Positions 1-12,148 of a DNA stretch of 64,000 nucleotides are shown in pieces. The position numbers and the translations under genes are program-made. The DNA lies in contig BCIK01000020.1 of the NCBI GenBank assembly GCA_039545295.1, positions 124,001 through 188,000 of the forward strand. Direction: 5' to 3'. Below the pieces are notes generated by a model, which was not told where the DNA came from, made no database searches, and saw nothing but the letters and a program-made list of their open reading frames with translations. The first letter of the stretch is position 1. Each line of letters starts with the position of its first letter. This DNA is from Udeniomyces pyricola. Lineage: Eukaryota > Basidiomycota > Tremellomycetes > Cystofilobasidiales > Mrakiaceae.

Positions 1-3000
1 TCGTGCGTAACTGGACCGTTCGACATGTCTTTACATTAAGGCCGACCGACCCCTATGGTCGTCATTCAGACCCAGCACGTACTGCGGATACATTGAACAG
101 GTTGGTCGAAGCGCCATGAGCGCTTGAGCGATATACATATTGTTAGATAGAAAGCAGGTATCCCGCCTCAACGAGGGGCCGGGAAGCCGACCTTCGTGCG
201 ATGATGGCTGGACGCTAGACGGCGACACCTAAGTTCATCGACATGCATATGTATAGCTGGAAGTCGAGCGTGCGTCGAGACTCACCCTTTGACCGGAGTG
301 CAATAGATATGACGACCGCTGCAATTTCAGCTGCGCATGGCTGCTGGACTTTGGAAGCGTACGGTTATTTGTTCAGGCAACTGCCACTGACCTGCACAAG
401 CGTTGGCAACCAGTTTGTATATTACTTTCCACTTATCAGTCATGTATCATATACTATCTCCCATAGTATATGAAGCAGCCTGACTGGTTGCTGGGCAGGC
501 TCAGTGACAGTACGAACGAATACGACGCATGATCAAAGGGAGAGATAATTCATCAGAGATCGGAAATCTCAGATCATGAGAACCCAAACCCATGAAAGGC
601 GCGGCCGGCTGCTCCGGGCTCGACGCTCGACCCCCTTAATTACAACGATTGCACAATGCTTTCAACGTTCAACGTTTGAGCTCTTGAAACAGCTTGATAA
701 GCATGCATGCACTTATACAGTGATACATATGCAGTATTCATCATACCGTGAACTGCAGCGAGCCTGGTCTTTTTATACTTCATTGTATCGTGCGCAGCTT
801 TTGCTCAGCGCTCAGCTCGAAACTCGATCGACCCGATCCTCCTCGAAATATGACCTCCTCAGCTCGCGATCAGTCCCATCCTTCGACTCTCGACTCTCCC
901 CTTCGTACTGACTGACTCGGAGTTTGCTGGCCTTGTGAGATACATGGAAAACCCGGACACGAACGTTCATGACCAACAACTGCTGGTCGATGGCCGGGTA
1001 AGATATAAGACCTGCAGACCCCGCGCGCGCGCGCGTCAGTCAGACCGGAAATTAAATCCTTGTCAGACAACAAGGAGGCAACTTTGTGCACGACTTCGAT
1101 ATCAGTGTGCAGCGTCGTATATTATCTTGACCTTTCTCGCAGAGGATCGAGGAACTCTCGCCCGAGCGCGGAGGCGTATATGCCGTGTATTATAAGATTA
1201 GCTGTAGGTCATATATATGAGATCGATCAGATGGATCATCGACGCATCCATCGGCTAGCTCGGCTCGCCGCTGTAGAACTCTCACGCACTCATATCTCTT
1301 GCGCTCGTGAGCAGAAAGGGGGATGGGAGATCGTGCATCTAGAAGCACCGATGAAATGACACATCGTGATGATTGCACGAAAGATATTGTCACATCACAC
1401 ATGATAAAGACTCGACCAAAGAGATATCAGAGTTGGGCTCTGGTATAACCTCACGCGGATTAATAGTATCTAGTCGCCATGAAGTACATCTGCAGCGTAC
1501 TGCACATGGATTGCACGTACTGCTAGCTAGCTACTGGAGCTGCCTCGAAATATAGTCTGGATTGGACCTGGCTTCAGATATATATAAGCATATCTGAAGT
1601 ACAAGTGTTTGAGCAGAACTAGTTGACCATATGTATTGTCGATCTGTAATCGATTATGCGCGCCTCATGTGCCGATCGACAGGATCTGCAACCTGCAGAT
1701 CTTCCCAAGCTCCGCGTATGGAACCATATCCAAGCTCCAAGCTCCACACGTCATATACATATGCATGTATATAGGTTAAGCTTACCTCAGGCCTCAGGTT
1801 TGATGAGCTCAAGCATGCGCGAGTGCCGCGCGAGTTACGTCAAGAATCACTCCTGCCATCATGCCATCACGCACTCCCCTTTGCGAGTCTCGCTCGTCTG
1901 GCGTCTCGGCTCCTCGCTTTGTCGAGAACCAAATTCAACCGAAAGCCGGGCCCGAACAGATACCGGAAAAGGGGAAAGCTAACAAACCAAGACTCTGGAG
2001 CGAAGTACGATTTTCGAAAGGTCGAATTCCGAACCGGTCGACTTCTCGACGACGAGCCAAAAGTTTGTTTGTGAACCTTGTCTGAATCACTGCGGGAGCA
2101 CTCTGAGCCGCTTGGCCTGGGCAACGCTTTGAATGAAGGTATGAAGCTTCGAGCTTCGAGTCTTGCAAGATCAGCGCATGATATCTATCGGGCTGCAAGC
2201 CACAATCCACCATCGGTCCACCTTTGAGAGACTTTCCCTCGTATCGACAGAAAGCACCATTGCCGTCCTTTATCCAGTTGCTATCCACTCTCCTACCACA
2301 TCAGACCTTTGCGATCCACCCTCCGATCTTGAACCGAGGTGACTTCCGATCTGTTTACCGCGTACGTACGTGATACTTTCTTTGAACTTTGGCGCGATCT
2401 CGGGAGCCCGATATCCGATCTTGCCTCTCATCAATCGGGCTTGTTGTCTGAGGATGCGAGCTCGGAGCCTATGTGAACTCGCGCTTTGCGACTTGTTCCC
2501 TGTGTATGTTGCAACGGTGAAGGACCCGTGGCTGATGGCTGGTTATATCTACGGCGGGTGCTGGCAAGAACTGTTGTAGCTAGTTCCTGGCCAAGGTGTC
2601 AGCTGTAGAGAGCACCAAGCCCAAGCTCCAAGGATGGGGTACGGCTAGCGGCTCCCAAGGATCTGACTGACGCTCTTCCGGCCGGTCAACCGGTCAACCT
2701 CTTCCTCCTCTTTCTCTTCGGTCGTCCCCTCCAACTCATGCTCCCCACCCGCGCGATTGATCTCGGCCCTCTCTTCCCCACATGCAGCGCACAGTCCACG
2801 AAACGGTTCAGGCACCTTTGCCCTCGCGACTATCCTCTCGGCCTGTAGCAACTATCACTTCTCCGCCTTTCCCCTCCTCTATTTCTGCCACTCCCCCCAC
2901 GAGGTCATCGGACGCCGGAACTCTTTTTGTCGAGAATACCGTATACGTGTTACCGCAGCGCCCGCCCTCCTGCGCCTTGTTCTCCTCACTTTCTCCCCAG

Positions 3001-3333
3001 CGCTCTTCTAGCCTCTTCTGGCGTCTTCTAGAGCGTGAATAAATATACCATACCATACCCTCTCTTTGACTTCCAAGTTGGTTTCTCCGGTATCGAGTCC
3101 TACGTGTTTCCACGTTAGACATTTATTAGTCATCTGCGGCAACCTTCTTGCTCTGTTGTTAGCATTACGAAGTGTGTAATACGTAGCTCCCCCTAAGCTT
3201 TTCTTTTTTTTTTTTTGCCGTCGTTGACCTGTGCCCTCCATTGTCACCACCGTCCATCCTACTCTGCTCTTAGTCGTCACCTATTCCCTCCCAGCCTCTT
3301 TTCTCTACGTCCTCGATTCCCCCTTTCGCGATC
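1..3333. other. Long region without recognised gene, upstream of the Zn2Cys6 gene
   Basis: I see no conserved protein, tRNA or transposon here on either strand; all open frames are short and unlike known families. The first 2.4 kb is richer in TATA and CATATG-type palindromes than the rest of the window and holds a short GC-dinucleotide run near 1021-1035 and a short repeated motif (CCAAGCTCC) near 1730 and 2620. From about 2650 the sequence becomes pyrimidine-rich towards the start codon at 3334. A long upstream region fits a regulated transcription factor gene, but it could also hold a non-coding RNA or a decayed element. Confidence 0.5.
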
Positions 3334-6300
3334 ATGTCTCGCGATTCTCCCATCTTTCCTGTCCACAATCTCTCCCCGTCAAGCTTCTCCTCCCCTCTCT
3401 CCGCCGACTTTGACCATCGGCCGTCTTCCTCATCGTCATCCCTCCTTGGCTTCCCCCTTGCCATGAACCAGCCGTTCGTGGGCAGCTGGACCTGTTTTGA
3501 CGATGGCTATGGTGAGACAATCAAGCTCGATTTTTCCTCAAACCTTTACCGTCAGCACCTGCCTGATGATGTGTCGTATAACGGCCTGCAAGATGAGCCG
3601 ACGTCGACGACTTTTGGCGTTTCCATCGTCGGCGGCTACGACCGTACTGGCCGCGGCTGCGGCCAGGTGGAGGAAGGCTCTTCCGAGTGGCTCCGCCCAC
3701 GTCAAGATCGTCGAGAGCCAAGCATTGCCAATGGCGGTAGCGTGGCAGGCTCAAATTCAAGCTCAGGGGCGGCGGCGGTGGGAATTCGAGGCCCTCGTCC
3801 ACTTCCGGCATCTGTTTCTGCATCAGCTTGTTCCCCTTCTTCGTCGCCACCATCACCAGTCGACGTCTTCCCATCCACCTCCAATTTTTCCATCTCCGCA
3901 TCCACTGGCTTGTGCTCCTTGGCCTCATCGTCCTCCGTCCATTCCGGCCCCAATCACCTCACTCCGACGCCAATCCCTGCCACGCCGCCCGTCATCGACG
4001 GAGACGCCCGTTCCTGGACCCCCAGCGCCACCATTCGCTCGTCGAAGCCTCCAGTTGAGCCTCGCCCCCTTCAAGTGGCCAGCAACAGGTTTTCTCCCTC
4101 ACTCGATCACCACCTTGGACTGTCGTCCGATACTCCCGTCATCACTTCGACTATGGCCGTCACGATCAAGGTGCCCACTGCTCCTACCACTATAGCAACC
4201 ACCTCGCCCCCTGCGTCCAACATCGTCCTCCTTCCCTCCAGCCACGCCATCACTTCCGATCCCATGTCGCTCTTCCCCGAACACGAGGGCTGGAACTCGA
4301 CCAATCCGTTCGACGACTTGGACTCTTCAATTAAAGGCTCCGGCGGTCGATCAGGGGCGGCCAATTCGGGGGAGGAACGGGCTGTAAGGCAAAGGAGCTT
4401 CTACCTGCCGACGGCGGATGACGGCGAGCCTGTGAGGACGGTCCAGGTAAGTTGCGCAAGCTTCTTCTGCTTCTTGTTTTTCTTTCTTCTTTCTCTCTCT
4501 CTTTTTTCAACCGTGAGGACTTCTCCGATGGTTGCGGATTGAAGATGGGATAGGATTCAGGTGGGGGAAAATAACAGGGACAAAATCCTCGACGGCAAGC
4601 CACGGTTGAGCGCGGCCAGGACAGGCAGAAGCGCTGACGTCTTTTGCCCTGGCCTTTTTCCCTTTCATCCATCCTACCGCCGCGTGTTCACGTGCCACCT
4701 TGTTTCTCGTTTACTTCCTTGCTTCGCAATCATGCGGATCCATTCTACACAGGCATGTGAATCGTGTAGGTCCCGCAAAGCCAAGGTATGTTGATCCTCG
4801 GCCTAATCGGTGCATTAACAGAACATTCCAAATCCGGCCGTGCGCTGACGTATCTATTTTTGTTCCTTCCATCATATTGGCTTTCTTTCATCCTCTTCTC
4901 TCTTCCCCCTCGCAACGAAATCCTTTATGCTCGTCCCGCCATTGTCAACACCACTCTGCTTCCACTTCCGCCGATGCATAATAACAATAATAACAACAAT
5001 AACAATAACAACAATGAATCCTATCCCCTGGAAAAAACGCCTTATAGTGCGATGGTCTTCGAGATTCGTGCTCTCGCTGCATCAAGCATTCCCTCGCCTG
5101 CGTGTACGGCCCTCCTCGTCGTATCCGAGGTCCCAACAAGTCGAGATCCAATTCCTCCATCCGAATTCCCAACAGAGACGACCCCTCCTTGACCGCTTCC
5201 TGTCAGACTGCTCCTCTCTTCTCGTCCTCGGGCTGGGCTAGTTCTTCCCCGGCGACGACGCCCCTCTTCACGACCGAGGTTCTCGCAAGCCGACAACCGT
5301 TTAAGAGGGGGAGCAAGGTCGATCTCGAAACATTGGGTCTGGCAGGAAGGAGAAGAGGTTCGTCAGGAGAGTGCCAGGAGAGGGTTTCTAGTGGGTCGAC
5401 GTCCAAAGGTGGGAGTACCAAGGGAAGAAACGGTGCCACAGCCCCAACGCCTTTGTCGGTCGTCATCGGAAATAGCCAGAAACTAGTCGATCGGTTTGCC
5501 CCATCACCTTTGTCTCCGATGGTGCATGGAGGTGGTCGATTCTCTCCATCCCCTCACGCTCAATCTTCCCAACACCCATTTGCGTCATCAACACTCTCTA
5601 CTCAATATCCGTCCCAACCGTTGGCTTCTGGCGTTCCGTCTCCCCGATCTCCGCTCTCCTATGACTATCATCTGCAACAGCAGCAGCAGCAGAACCAACA
5701 GTCGATGCCTCCCTACAACCAAGGGCAACATGTATCATACGACCCCTCGCAACCTGCCCCTTGCTTTACATCTCAGCCCTTCTACCTCGGTGAATCTCAT
5801 TCCTCGGCGACGTCGATGCCCATGACTCGACCACCTTCCTATCATGCCCACTCCATTGATGGCCCGCCCTCGTATCGACCCCCAACCATGGCCCGAAGAA
5901 GGTCGTCGGCTCTTGCTCTTCGTGGTCAACAGCCCGAGCCTACGGCGGCCTCTTCCGCAGCTCATCCGTACCACTACCCGAGTCACCTCCACCATCCGTC
6001 TTCTGGTCAAGCTTCGGCAAGTCGTCATCCAATATCTTCGCACAAAAAACCACAACCCCCATCTTTCTTCGCTTCTTCGCTCCCCACCGCGACCTTTCAT
6101 CACCCTCATCATCGGTACTCTTCTACCTCGTCCGAATTCTCGTCGCCGCTCGCCTCTCCTGCCGGGCCCGACTCGTCGGAGAACATGTTCTCGTCCTCGT
6201 ATAGCTTCCCGACTCCGATCAGTGCGAATTCCTTCTCTGCTGCTCCTATTGCCGTTGCATCGTCGTCCTCGGCCTACGACCCACCCTCGGCTGCGTGGGG

Positions 6301-6604
6301 GATCGAACCCCCTTCGTCCAATAGCTGGCAGTCTCATCAGGATCACCGGAGCCGACGCGAGAGTTTTCAAAGCTACGGATCATCGGACGGAGGAAGGGCG
6401 AGTGGAAGACCAAGTACGGCGGGTGGAAGTGTCGCCGGTGCAGGTTGGGCGGCAGAGATGATGGCTGGCGAGATGGAATTTGAGCAACCGGCCGAGGAGA
6501 TGTTTGAGGGAGGCGTCATAGTGGAGCACGGTGGTGTTGGAGGGGAGATGGAGGAACTGGTGGTTCAAGGAATGGAGATCCGAGGGTGGGGCGATCATTA
6601 CTGA
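3334..6604 (+). CDS. Zn(II)2Cys6 fungal transcription factor
   Basis: A fungal DNA-binding regulator, nuclear by family. Three exons fit in phase: 3334-4446, 4753-4785 (33 nt) and 5048-6604, giving about 900 residues. The zinc cluster lies at about residues 373-400 with spacing C-x2-C-x6-C-x6-C-x2-C-x6-C (ACESCRSRKAK then CDGLRDSCSRC) and is followed by a basic linker (RRIRGPNKSRS) typical of the class. The cluster is central, not N-terminal: about 370 Ser/Pro/Thr-rich residues precede it and about 500 low-complexity residues follow, with Gln, His and Ser runs and a Glu/Gly-rich acidic C-terminus. I see no fungal_trans middle homology domain. Two introns flank the 11-codon exon carrying the first half of the cluster. 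A later start at ATG 3463 is possible. Target genes cannot be inferred. Confidence 0.85.
4977..5014 (+). repeat. AAC/AAT microsatellite in intron 2 of the Zn2Cys6 gene
   Basis: A run of AAC and AAT triplets lies inside the intron that separates the two halves of the zinc cluster. It would read as poly-Asn if translated, but the flanking GT-AG junctions (4786 and 5047) place it in the intron. Confidence 0.7.
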
Positions 6605-7742
6605 TCGTTCTCAAACGGTCTGGTCTCGCTCTCTCTCTTTGTCGTCCTTTCAATCCTTACATTGCTGTGTTGCCGTACTTCTGTTTCTTCTTCTTCTCTT
6701 TTATCCTTCTATTCTTCTCATGTCGGAAAAACTGAATCACAGTCGGGATTGATGGATAGCTCCTTTTCTTCGTTTTCTCTCTCACCAAGGACTTTCAATC
6801 TATCTCCCTTTCCACTCTTTTTGCATCTCTACCACTCGTTTTTTTTTCTCTTTCTTTCTTGTTTGTCAAGAAAAAAATCCAACGGACCTTTCTTGCTTTT
6901 TCATTTTTTTCATGACCCGTCTTCCTTCGTTCGCCACCATCACTCGCTTTGTCACATACACGCTCTTTCTCTCTCTCTCTCTCTTCATCTCTCTTTCTCG
7001 CTCTGTCCTCTCCATAGCTCTCCTCGCTTGACCTCTTCCTCTCTATCTTTTCCTTTTAACTTGCAGTCCTGCTCTCTGACCACATCTCTCTAGCTATCTG
7101 AAACTCAACCCTATCTACTATTCCATCCATTCGATTTTCCATTTTTCTTTTTAATCTTCTTTCCAATAGATCACAATCTCTTTAGGGCATTCACTTCGTT
7201 TTTTTTCTTTTTTTTCTTTTTTTTTCTTTCTTTCTTTTTCTTTCTTTTCTCGTTTTTTTTTGTCTTGTTTCCGTTCGCAACAATACTTTCTCGGACGTGT
7301 TCGCTTTCAAACTTACCATCACTATCTCTTTCGCTGATCGCTTATCCCTATCAGCTATTCCATTTCCCCCTCCCCCCCCCTCGTTGCTCCTGCTGGTTTG
7401 CTGGTTTGCTGCTCTGTTGCGTCCTGCTTTTCGTCATATATGTATATATGTATATATATCTTCGCTCATTTTCTCGTAGTACTACTCTCAGAAAGTTGGG
7501 TGAGGTTGATCGGCTAAGTTGTTCCAGATGAAATTGTCTTGCACCCCTGAGGAACCGATCCGCGTAACTTGATGGGCTTCTCAACAAGGAAAGTAACCAG
7601 CGGAGCCTATGGTAGTTTGGTTGATCATTCCCCCAAGCTCCAAACCTGATCATGTCTGTCCCATCCCATAACCCCCCCCCTTTACCATCCTTTCTCTCTC
7701 TCTCTCTATCTCTCACTCTTCCTTCTTCTTTTTTTTTTCCCT
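6605..7742. other. Convergent intergenic region, pyrimidine-rich
   Basis: This separates the 3' ends of the Zn2Cys6 gene (+) and the S28 peptidase gene (-). The sequence is strongly T/C-rich on the + strand (long TTTCTT and CTCTCT stretches near 6840-7260) with a short TATA/GTATAT patch near 7437-7460. I see no gene. It presumably holds both 3' UTRs and polyadenylation signals, although no clear AATAAA stands out. Confidence 0.6.
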
Positions 7743-10700
7743 TCAACCCTCCAACCAAGCCTTCACAAACGCGATCATCTCCCGATGAACTTGTTGGATC
7801 CGTTCGGGTTCGTCCGAGGGTTCGATCCGACCGTTCTCGTCGAAATGGTGGACGGCATCGGGGATGAGCTTGTTAGGTCTCAAGACGGTGTCGGCTCGAC
7901 GGGGAGCGTGGTCGGAGTTAGGGGTCGCGGGACGCCAGGCTGGTTTGGAGAATTTTGGGGATTTGGAGAGGGAAAGGCGGGGAGGGGGGGGGGGGGAGGA
8001 AAGGAGGAAGAAGAGGCAGGGGAGGATTAAAAATATATATATAAAAAGCAGACGAACAACAACAACAAAAAGTTAGATAGGGGTAAAGCATGACAACCTA
8101 ATCTTTTAAAATAAATAAATAAAATCTTTTTTCATAGATGGCTTCCAACCGCTTCCCCAACGAGAGAGACAAGGCCCTGAAATAGGACTTAGGTAGGTAG
8201 ACTTACGGTCGGAATCTCCATCGATGAAGGCGAGTCGATCCATCGAGAGTCCGTAATCTCTAGCGAATCGCAGACCACGTTGGTCAGAAAGAGAGAGAGG
8301 GAGAAAAAGGAGGAACGCATCAGAAAACAACCAACGAATTCAAGTAACGTCATCTCTTAAACCCCCGCCCCCCCCCCCCCCCCCCCCCCCCCTCATCATA
8401 CCAGCAGGAATCCTTCTCTCAAAGAGGTCGAGCCAGAAACATGGGAAGTATTAGGGAAAAGAAATCTGGTTCGTACCCGATATCGTTCACGACGGATACG
8501 TTGGGCCACTCAGGAACGGCGTTGAGTTCTCCTGGTGGGTAAGCCTAATTTTTTATTTATTTATTGATTTGTTTTCCAAAGATCAACATACACACACCCA
8601 CACCCATGGGGAAAAACAGACCGAGGGAAGTCGTCAGGTTCACTCTAACGTTGAGGAGTATGATGAATCGACCGACGTGGAGCTGAACTGTCAAGGAGTG
8701 ATGTGGTGTGTCGTATGCATGAAAGAGAAGAAGGAAGAGGAAGAAGGGAAGGGGGGGGGGGGAAGGGGAGTATTCTGATCTGCACAAGACGTACTTGTCG
8801 ACAGATCTTGGATCCATACTCGAGCGTCAGTCGGTTACTGACGATCCGAGGTCGGGTCGCATCAGGAGCTAAGGACACATCAAACGAGAAACCAGAGAGA
8901 GAGAAAACAAACAACATTTCCGTTGACACGATTTGAGAAGGGGGTTTGTTAGGTTGTTGTTGTTGTTGTTGTTGTTGTTGTTCAAACGGGTGAGAAAAAA
9001 AACCATCCTCATCAGATATCAAGATCGACGTGGATGGACTGATGTTCTAGCGATCTCGGTAAAGTGCTCTTGGACGGATCGGAACCCAAGTATATCCAAC
9101 CCAGGGAGTGATATATATCAAGAAGGGACAGGGGGAGGTGAGGACGTACGAGCTCCTTGGAAATAACCCCATTCCGTGCAGACTTGGTACAGCCAGAGTC
9201 GCCAGGTCTGGTCGAGCGAGGTTTCTTGGAATTTGGTCGCGTTGCTGCTCGTACGAGATTCCAAGAGAGATGGAGGAGAAAGCCAAGTCGCGCCGGGGGG
9301 GGGGGGAGATGTGGAGGGTTAATTGAGTATGCACGGTCTATGCGTACGGGAGAATCAAGGAGGGGACTTTATCTCGGATCACAAAGAGGGAGAAGAAGAA
9401 AAACAAAGAGAGGAAGCAAAAAAGACATGGAGTTCCGAGAGAAAACGCTCCGATGAGACTTACTGGGTTCCAAAGCACTAATGGCATGATTGACAAACGA
9501 GATGAATGTAAGCAAAAACAAAGAAACAAGGGCAAGGGCAAGAGGATAGGTGAATCCAGTGAGGCTTGTTCGTGTTTCCGACCGATTCCCAGTCCTTTTG
9601 AGACCCAGTGCGTCCATCCGTCGGAGTCCGGTCGCCAAGGAATTAGAAGTAATGGGAAACAACGAGGATACACGTACGGCGACAACATCGACTTTCTTTT
9701 TTTGACCTAGAGCTTCCAGTTCCGACTTTGGACACTTCTTGACCCATTTCTGATGGAAAGGGACAAGGGAGAGGGAGGGAGGGGGACGACGGAACAAGCG
9801 AGATGCTTATCAATCAGACGCGTGTCCAACTGAAGTAGAAGAAAAAGCAAAGTGGAAACGAAAGGAGAAGAGACGAATTTCACCTCTTTGACAAAGTGCG
9901 CGTAATTCTCAAGGACGAGCTCCGCTTCAGCTTCTCTGGCTTCTTCGGAGTTTTGAGCCAAGGAAGGATCAGTTCCCTTGGCGAGAGCATCGCAAAAGTC
10001 ATAGAAGGCCGTCGAGCCGACCTGGAAAGAGACATCATTGATGTTTGGTTTGTTTGTGTGTTAAGTCATTTTCGTTTTTCTTTTCTTTCTTTCTTCAGGA
10101 AGGGACGGAGAAGATTGAAGATGATGCATCATGAGCGCGAATGGAGACTCGGGAAATGACGTACTTTGGGATCCCAATTCCGCCCCTGCCAACCTCCTAT
10201 CGGAGAAGTGAGGACCGACGCGAAGCTAAACCAGCAAAGAACAGACATGAACCAGTATCAACGAGAGTCGCTTCTGTGCTCCGACAGCAGACGTTCAATA
10301 GAAATCCGCTTGTGGCATGCATCACAGAAGCCGATCCATCGATGGATGAACATCCAACCAATGACCTTCTATCTTCACTCACTCATCGTCCTCCAACTTT
10401 TCCATGCCAAACATCTTTTTGATCCGGTTTCCTTGGTGACCTGAGGGATCATCGAGAGCGGCGTCGACGAGGAGGATGGATTGTTCGATATGGGCGATGC
10501 AAGCTGGGGGAGCAGCGAGTCGGATGGCATCCATGTACTCCCAGTAATCGATCTCGGCGTGGGTGACTGCAGACGAGGCGATAGCGCCGTAGACAAGGTC
10601 AGGGTAAAGCTTTCGCATATGAGCCGCTCGAGCACCAGCATAACTGAAGAATTAGAACAGAACGTCGTCAGATCAGTCGTGCGCGCAGCTAAGGAAGCAA

Positions 10701-11811
10701 GAACAAACATGAAACTCGACAAAAAAAAAAAAAAAAAAAAAACCGAGCCTCTCCTAATTTTCTTGTTCTTGTTCTTCCTTGACTTACCTTCCACCGTAAT
10801 AGATCCATCTCGTTCCGTTGCCCTCAGGTCCCGCTCTCAGGTCGTAATCTATCTCCTCGATCTTGAGTCCGCTGAGGAACGCGGCGGAGTCTTGAAGTGC
10901 TTCGGCATTGTTGAGGAACCGCAGGGAATCGGTCGAAAAGTTCTGGGCAGCTCGACCTAGAGGCAGAGAGTCGCCGTAGTATCGGTGCTCGAGAATGACG
11001 GCTAGACCGGAGAATTCCTGTGGAGGGAAGGAACAGTTCGAGATGGGGGCCGTTCCGATGAGAGTAGGAAAGGGAAAGAGAAAGAAACAGGATCAAGTCA
11101 GGGGAACGCAGAAGACTTTGAAACCGAAACTGCGCGAATTAGCGGCTGTATCGCTCGGGATGGCTCGTCTAGTTCGCACCTTGGCCAAGCGATGGACGAT
11201 GCCACTCTCCAGAAAGGGCAATCTGTTGGCGCCGCTGGTCTCTCCCCCATCGAGCACGAAGACGGGTCCCCCATGGCGGTAGTACTGGGCATCATACCAG
11301 TATCGCTGACAGAACGTTTGGTTGAGATGGGGAGAGTCGGCTGGGAGGGGGAAGTGCGAGACCGGTTGGGGATGGCAGTAGGCTGGGTAGGATGGCTTGT
11401 GGGCGGATGAGAGGGAGAACGGGTGCTGGCTACAAGCGGGATAAGAAGAAGAGGATGGTGTGATGGATGACGATGAAGTGTTTGTGATGAGCTGTTACTA
11501 CTAGGTCGACGAGTCTGTCTCTTGCTATCTATTGGAAAGATCATGGGCCGAATGGCTGGCTAGCCCATGAGCCCGAATGATCCTTTCATCTTGACACACA
11601 ATTTTACTAACCCTTCGTCATGACCCGCGAGCAAATCTGAGCTGTCCTCTTGCGGCTGGAGGAACTGTTGGTGTTGAACGAGAGCTTGCCAAAGCCCGAC
11701 CTTGGGTGGTCCTGAAGCAAGCAGGGCGCGCTCGTCGTGGTAGGAGAGCTGATGATGGGAGGCGACGGCTGTGGATGCAGCGAGGAAGGGTAATAGGGCC
11801 AAGGGGATCAT
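7743..11811 (-). CDS. Secreted serine peptidase of family S28 (Pro-X carboxypeptidase/TSSP-like)
   Basis: A serine exopeptidase of the PRCP/DPP7/thymus-specific peptidase family, expected in the secretory pathway, vacuole or outside the cell. The start at 11811 gives a signal peptide (MIPLALLPFLAASTAVASHH). Exons resolved in phase: 11608-11811, 11180-11425, 10788-11017, 10383-10643, 10165-10225, 9884-10021, 9678-9749; later exons lie near 9130-9250, 8795-8875, 8475-8550, 8200-8255 and 7743-7900. Family landmarks in order: QRYWYDAQYYRHGG, VILEHRYYGDS, nucleophile motif GG-SYAGA, SPIGGWQGRNWDP, WLYQVCTEWGYFQ, charge-relay Asp in FIDGDSDPW, and His in DAVHHFDENG just before the C-terminus. The full catalytic triad is therefore present. 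The stretch between 9290 and 9678 does not splice cleanly in my hands; one small exon is probably missed there. It shares a 337-bp divergent promoter region with the EVE gene. Confidence 0.88.
8368..8392. repeat. Poly-C run in an S28 intron
   Basis: About 25 consecutive C residues lie in an intron of the S28 peptidase gene. One of many homopolymers in this window; its true length may differ in the genome. Confidence 0.8.
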
Positions 11812-12148
11812 GGCGTTGGGGAAAGGATTGAGGAAGGAATGTATATGGGGATGGCTGGGATGATGTTAGTCAGAGAGACCATGAGTTCTGAGTGCATACA
11901 GAGGCTGATTGACCATCGGACTTGATGCCTTGATGGCATGTTGCACGAGGGACCCTTGAGGGACCTTTGAGGGACCCCGTCGTTGCCAACCGGCTCAAGC
12001 CGAGAGACATCGTCGATCGTCATCCCATGATTACCATAGACCCATAAGCATAATCCCCCTACACAGTCTACCTTGGCATTCGACAGCTCCACACAACGTA
12101 CATTCCGCATATACACCAAACCTACACACACACTGCTCCAGCTGGTTC
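11812..12148. promoter_or_regulatory. Divergent promoter region, S28 peptidase / EVE protein
   Basis: The 337 bases between two divergent start codons must carry both 5' leaders and promoters. There is a local near-repeat (GAGGGACCCTTGAGGGACC then TTTGAGGGACCC) around 11946-11975. No TATA box is convincing. Confidence 0.5.

Noticed and set aside
9338..9688. Hydrophobic frames between S28 exons as a separate membrane protein
   Set aside because: They lie inside the S28 gene between exons on the same strand; no start context or family match, so probably intron, perhaps with one small missed exon.
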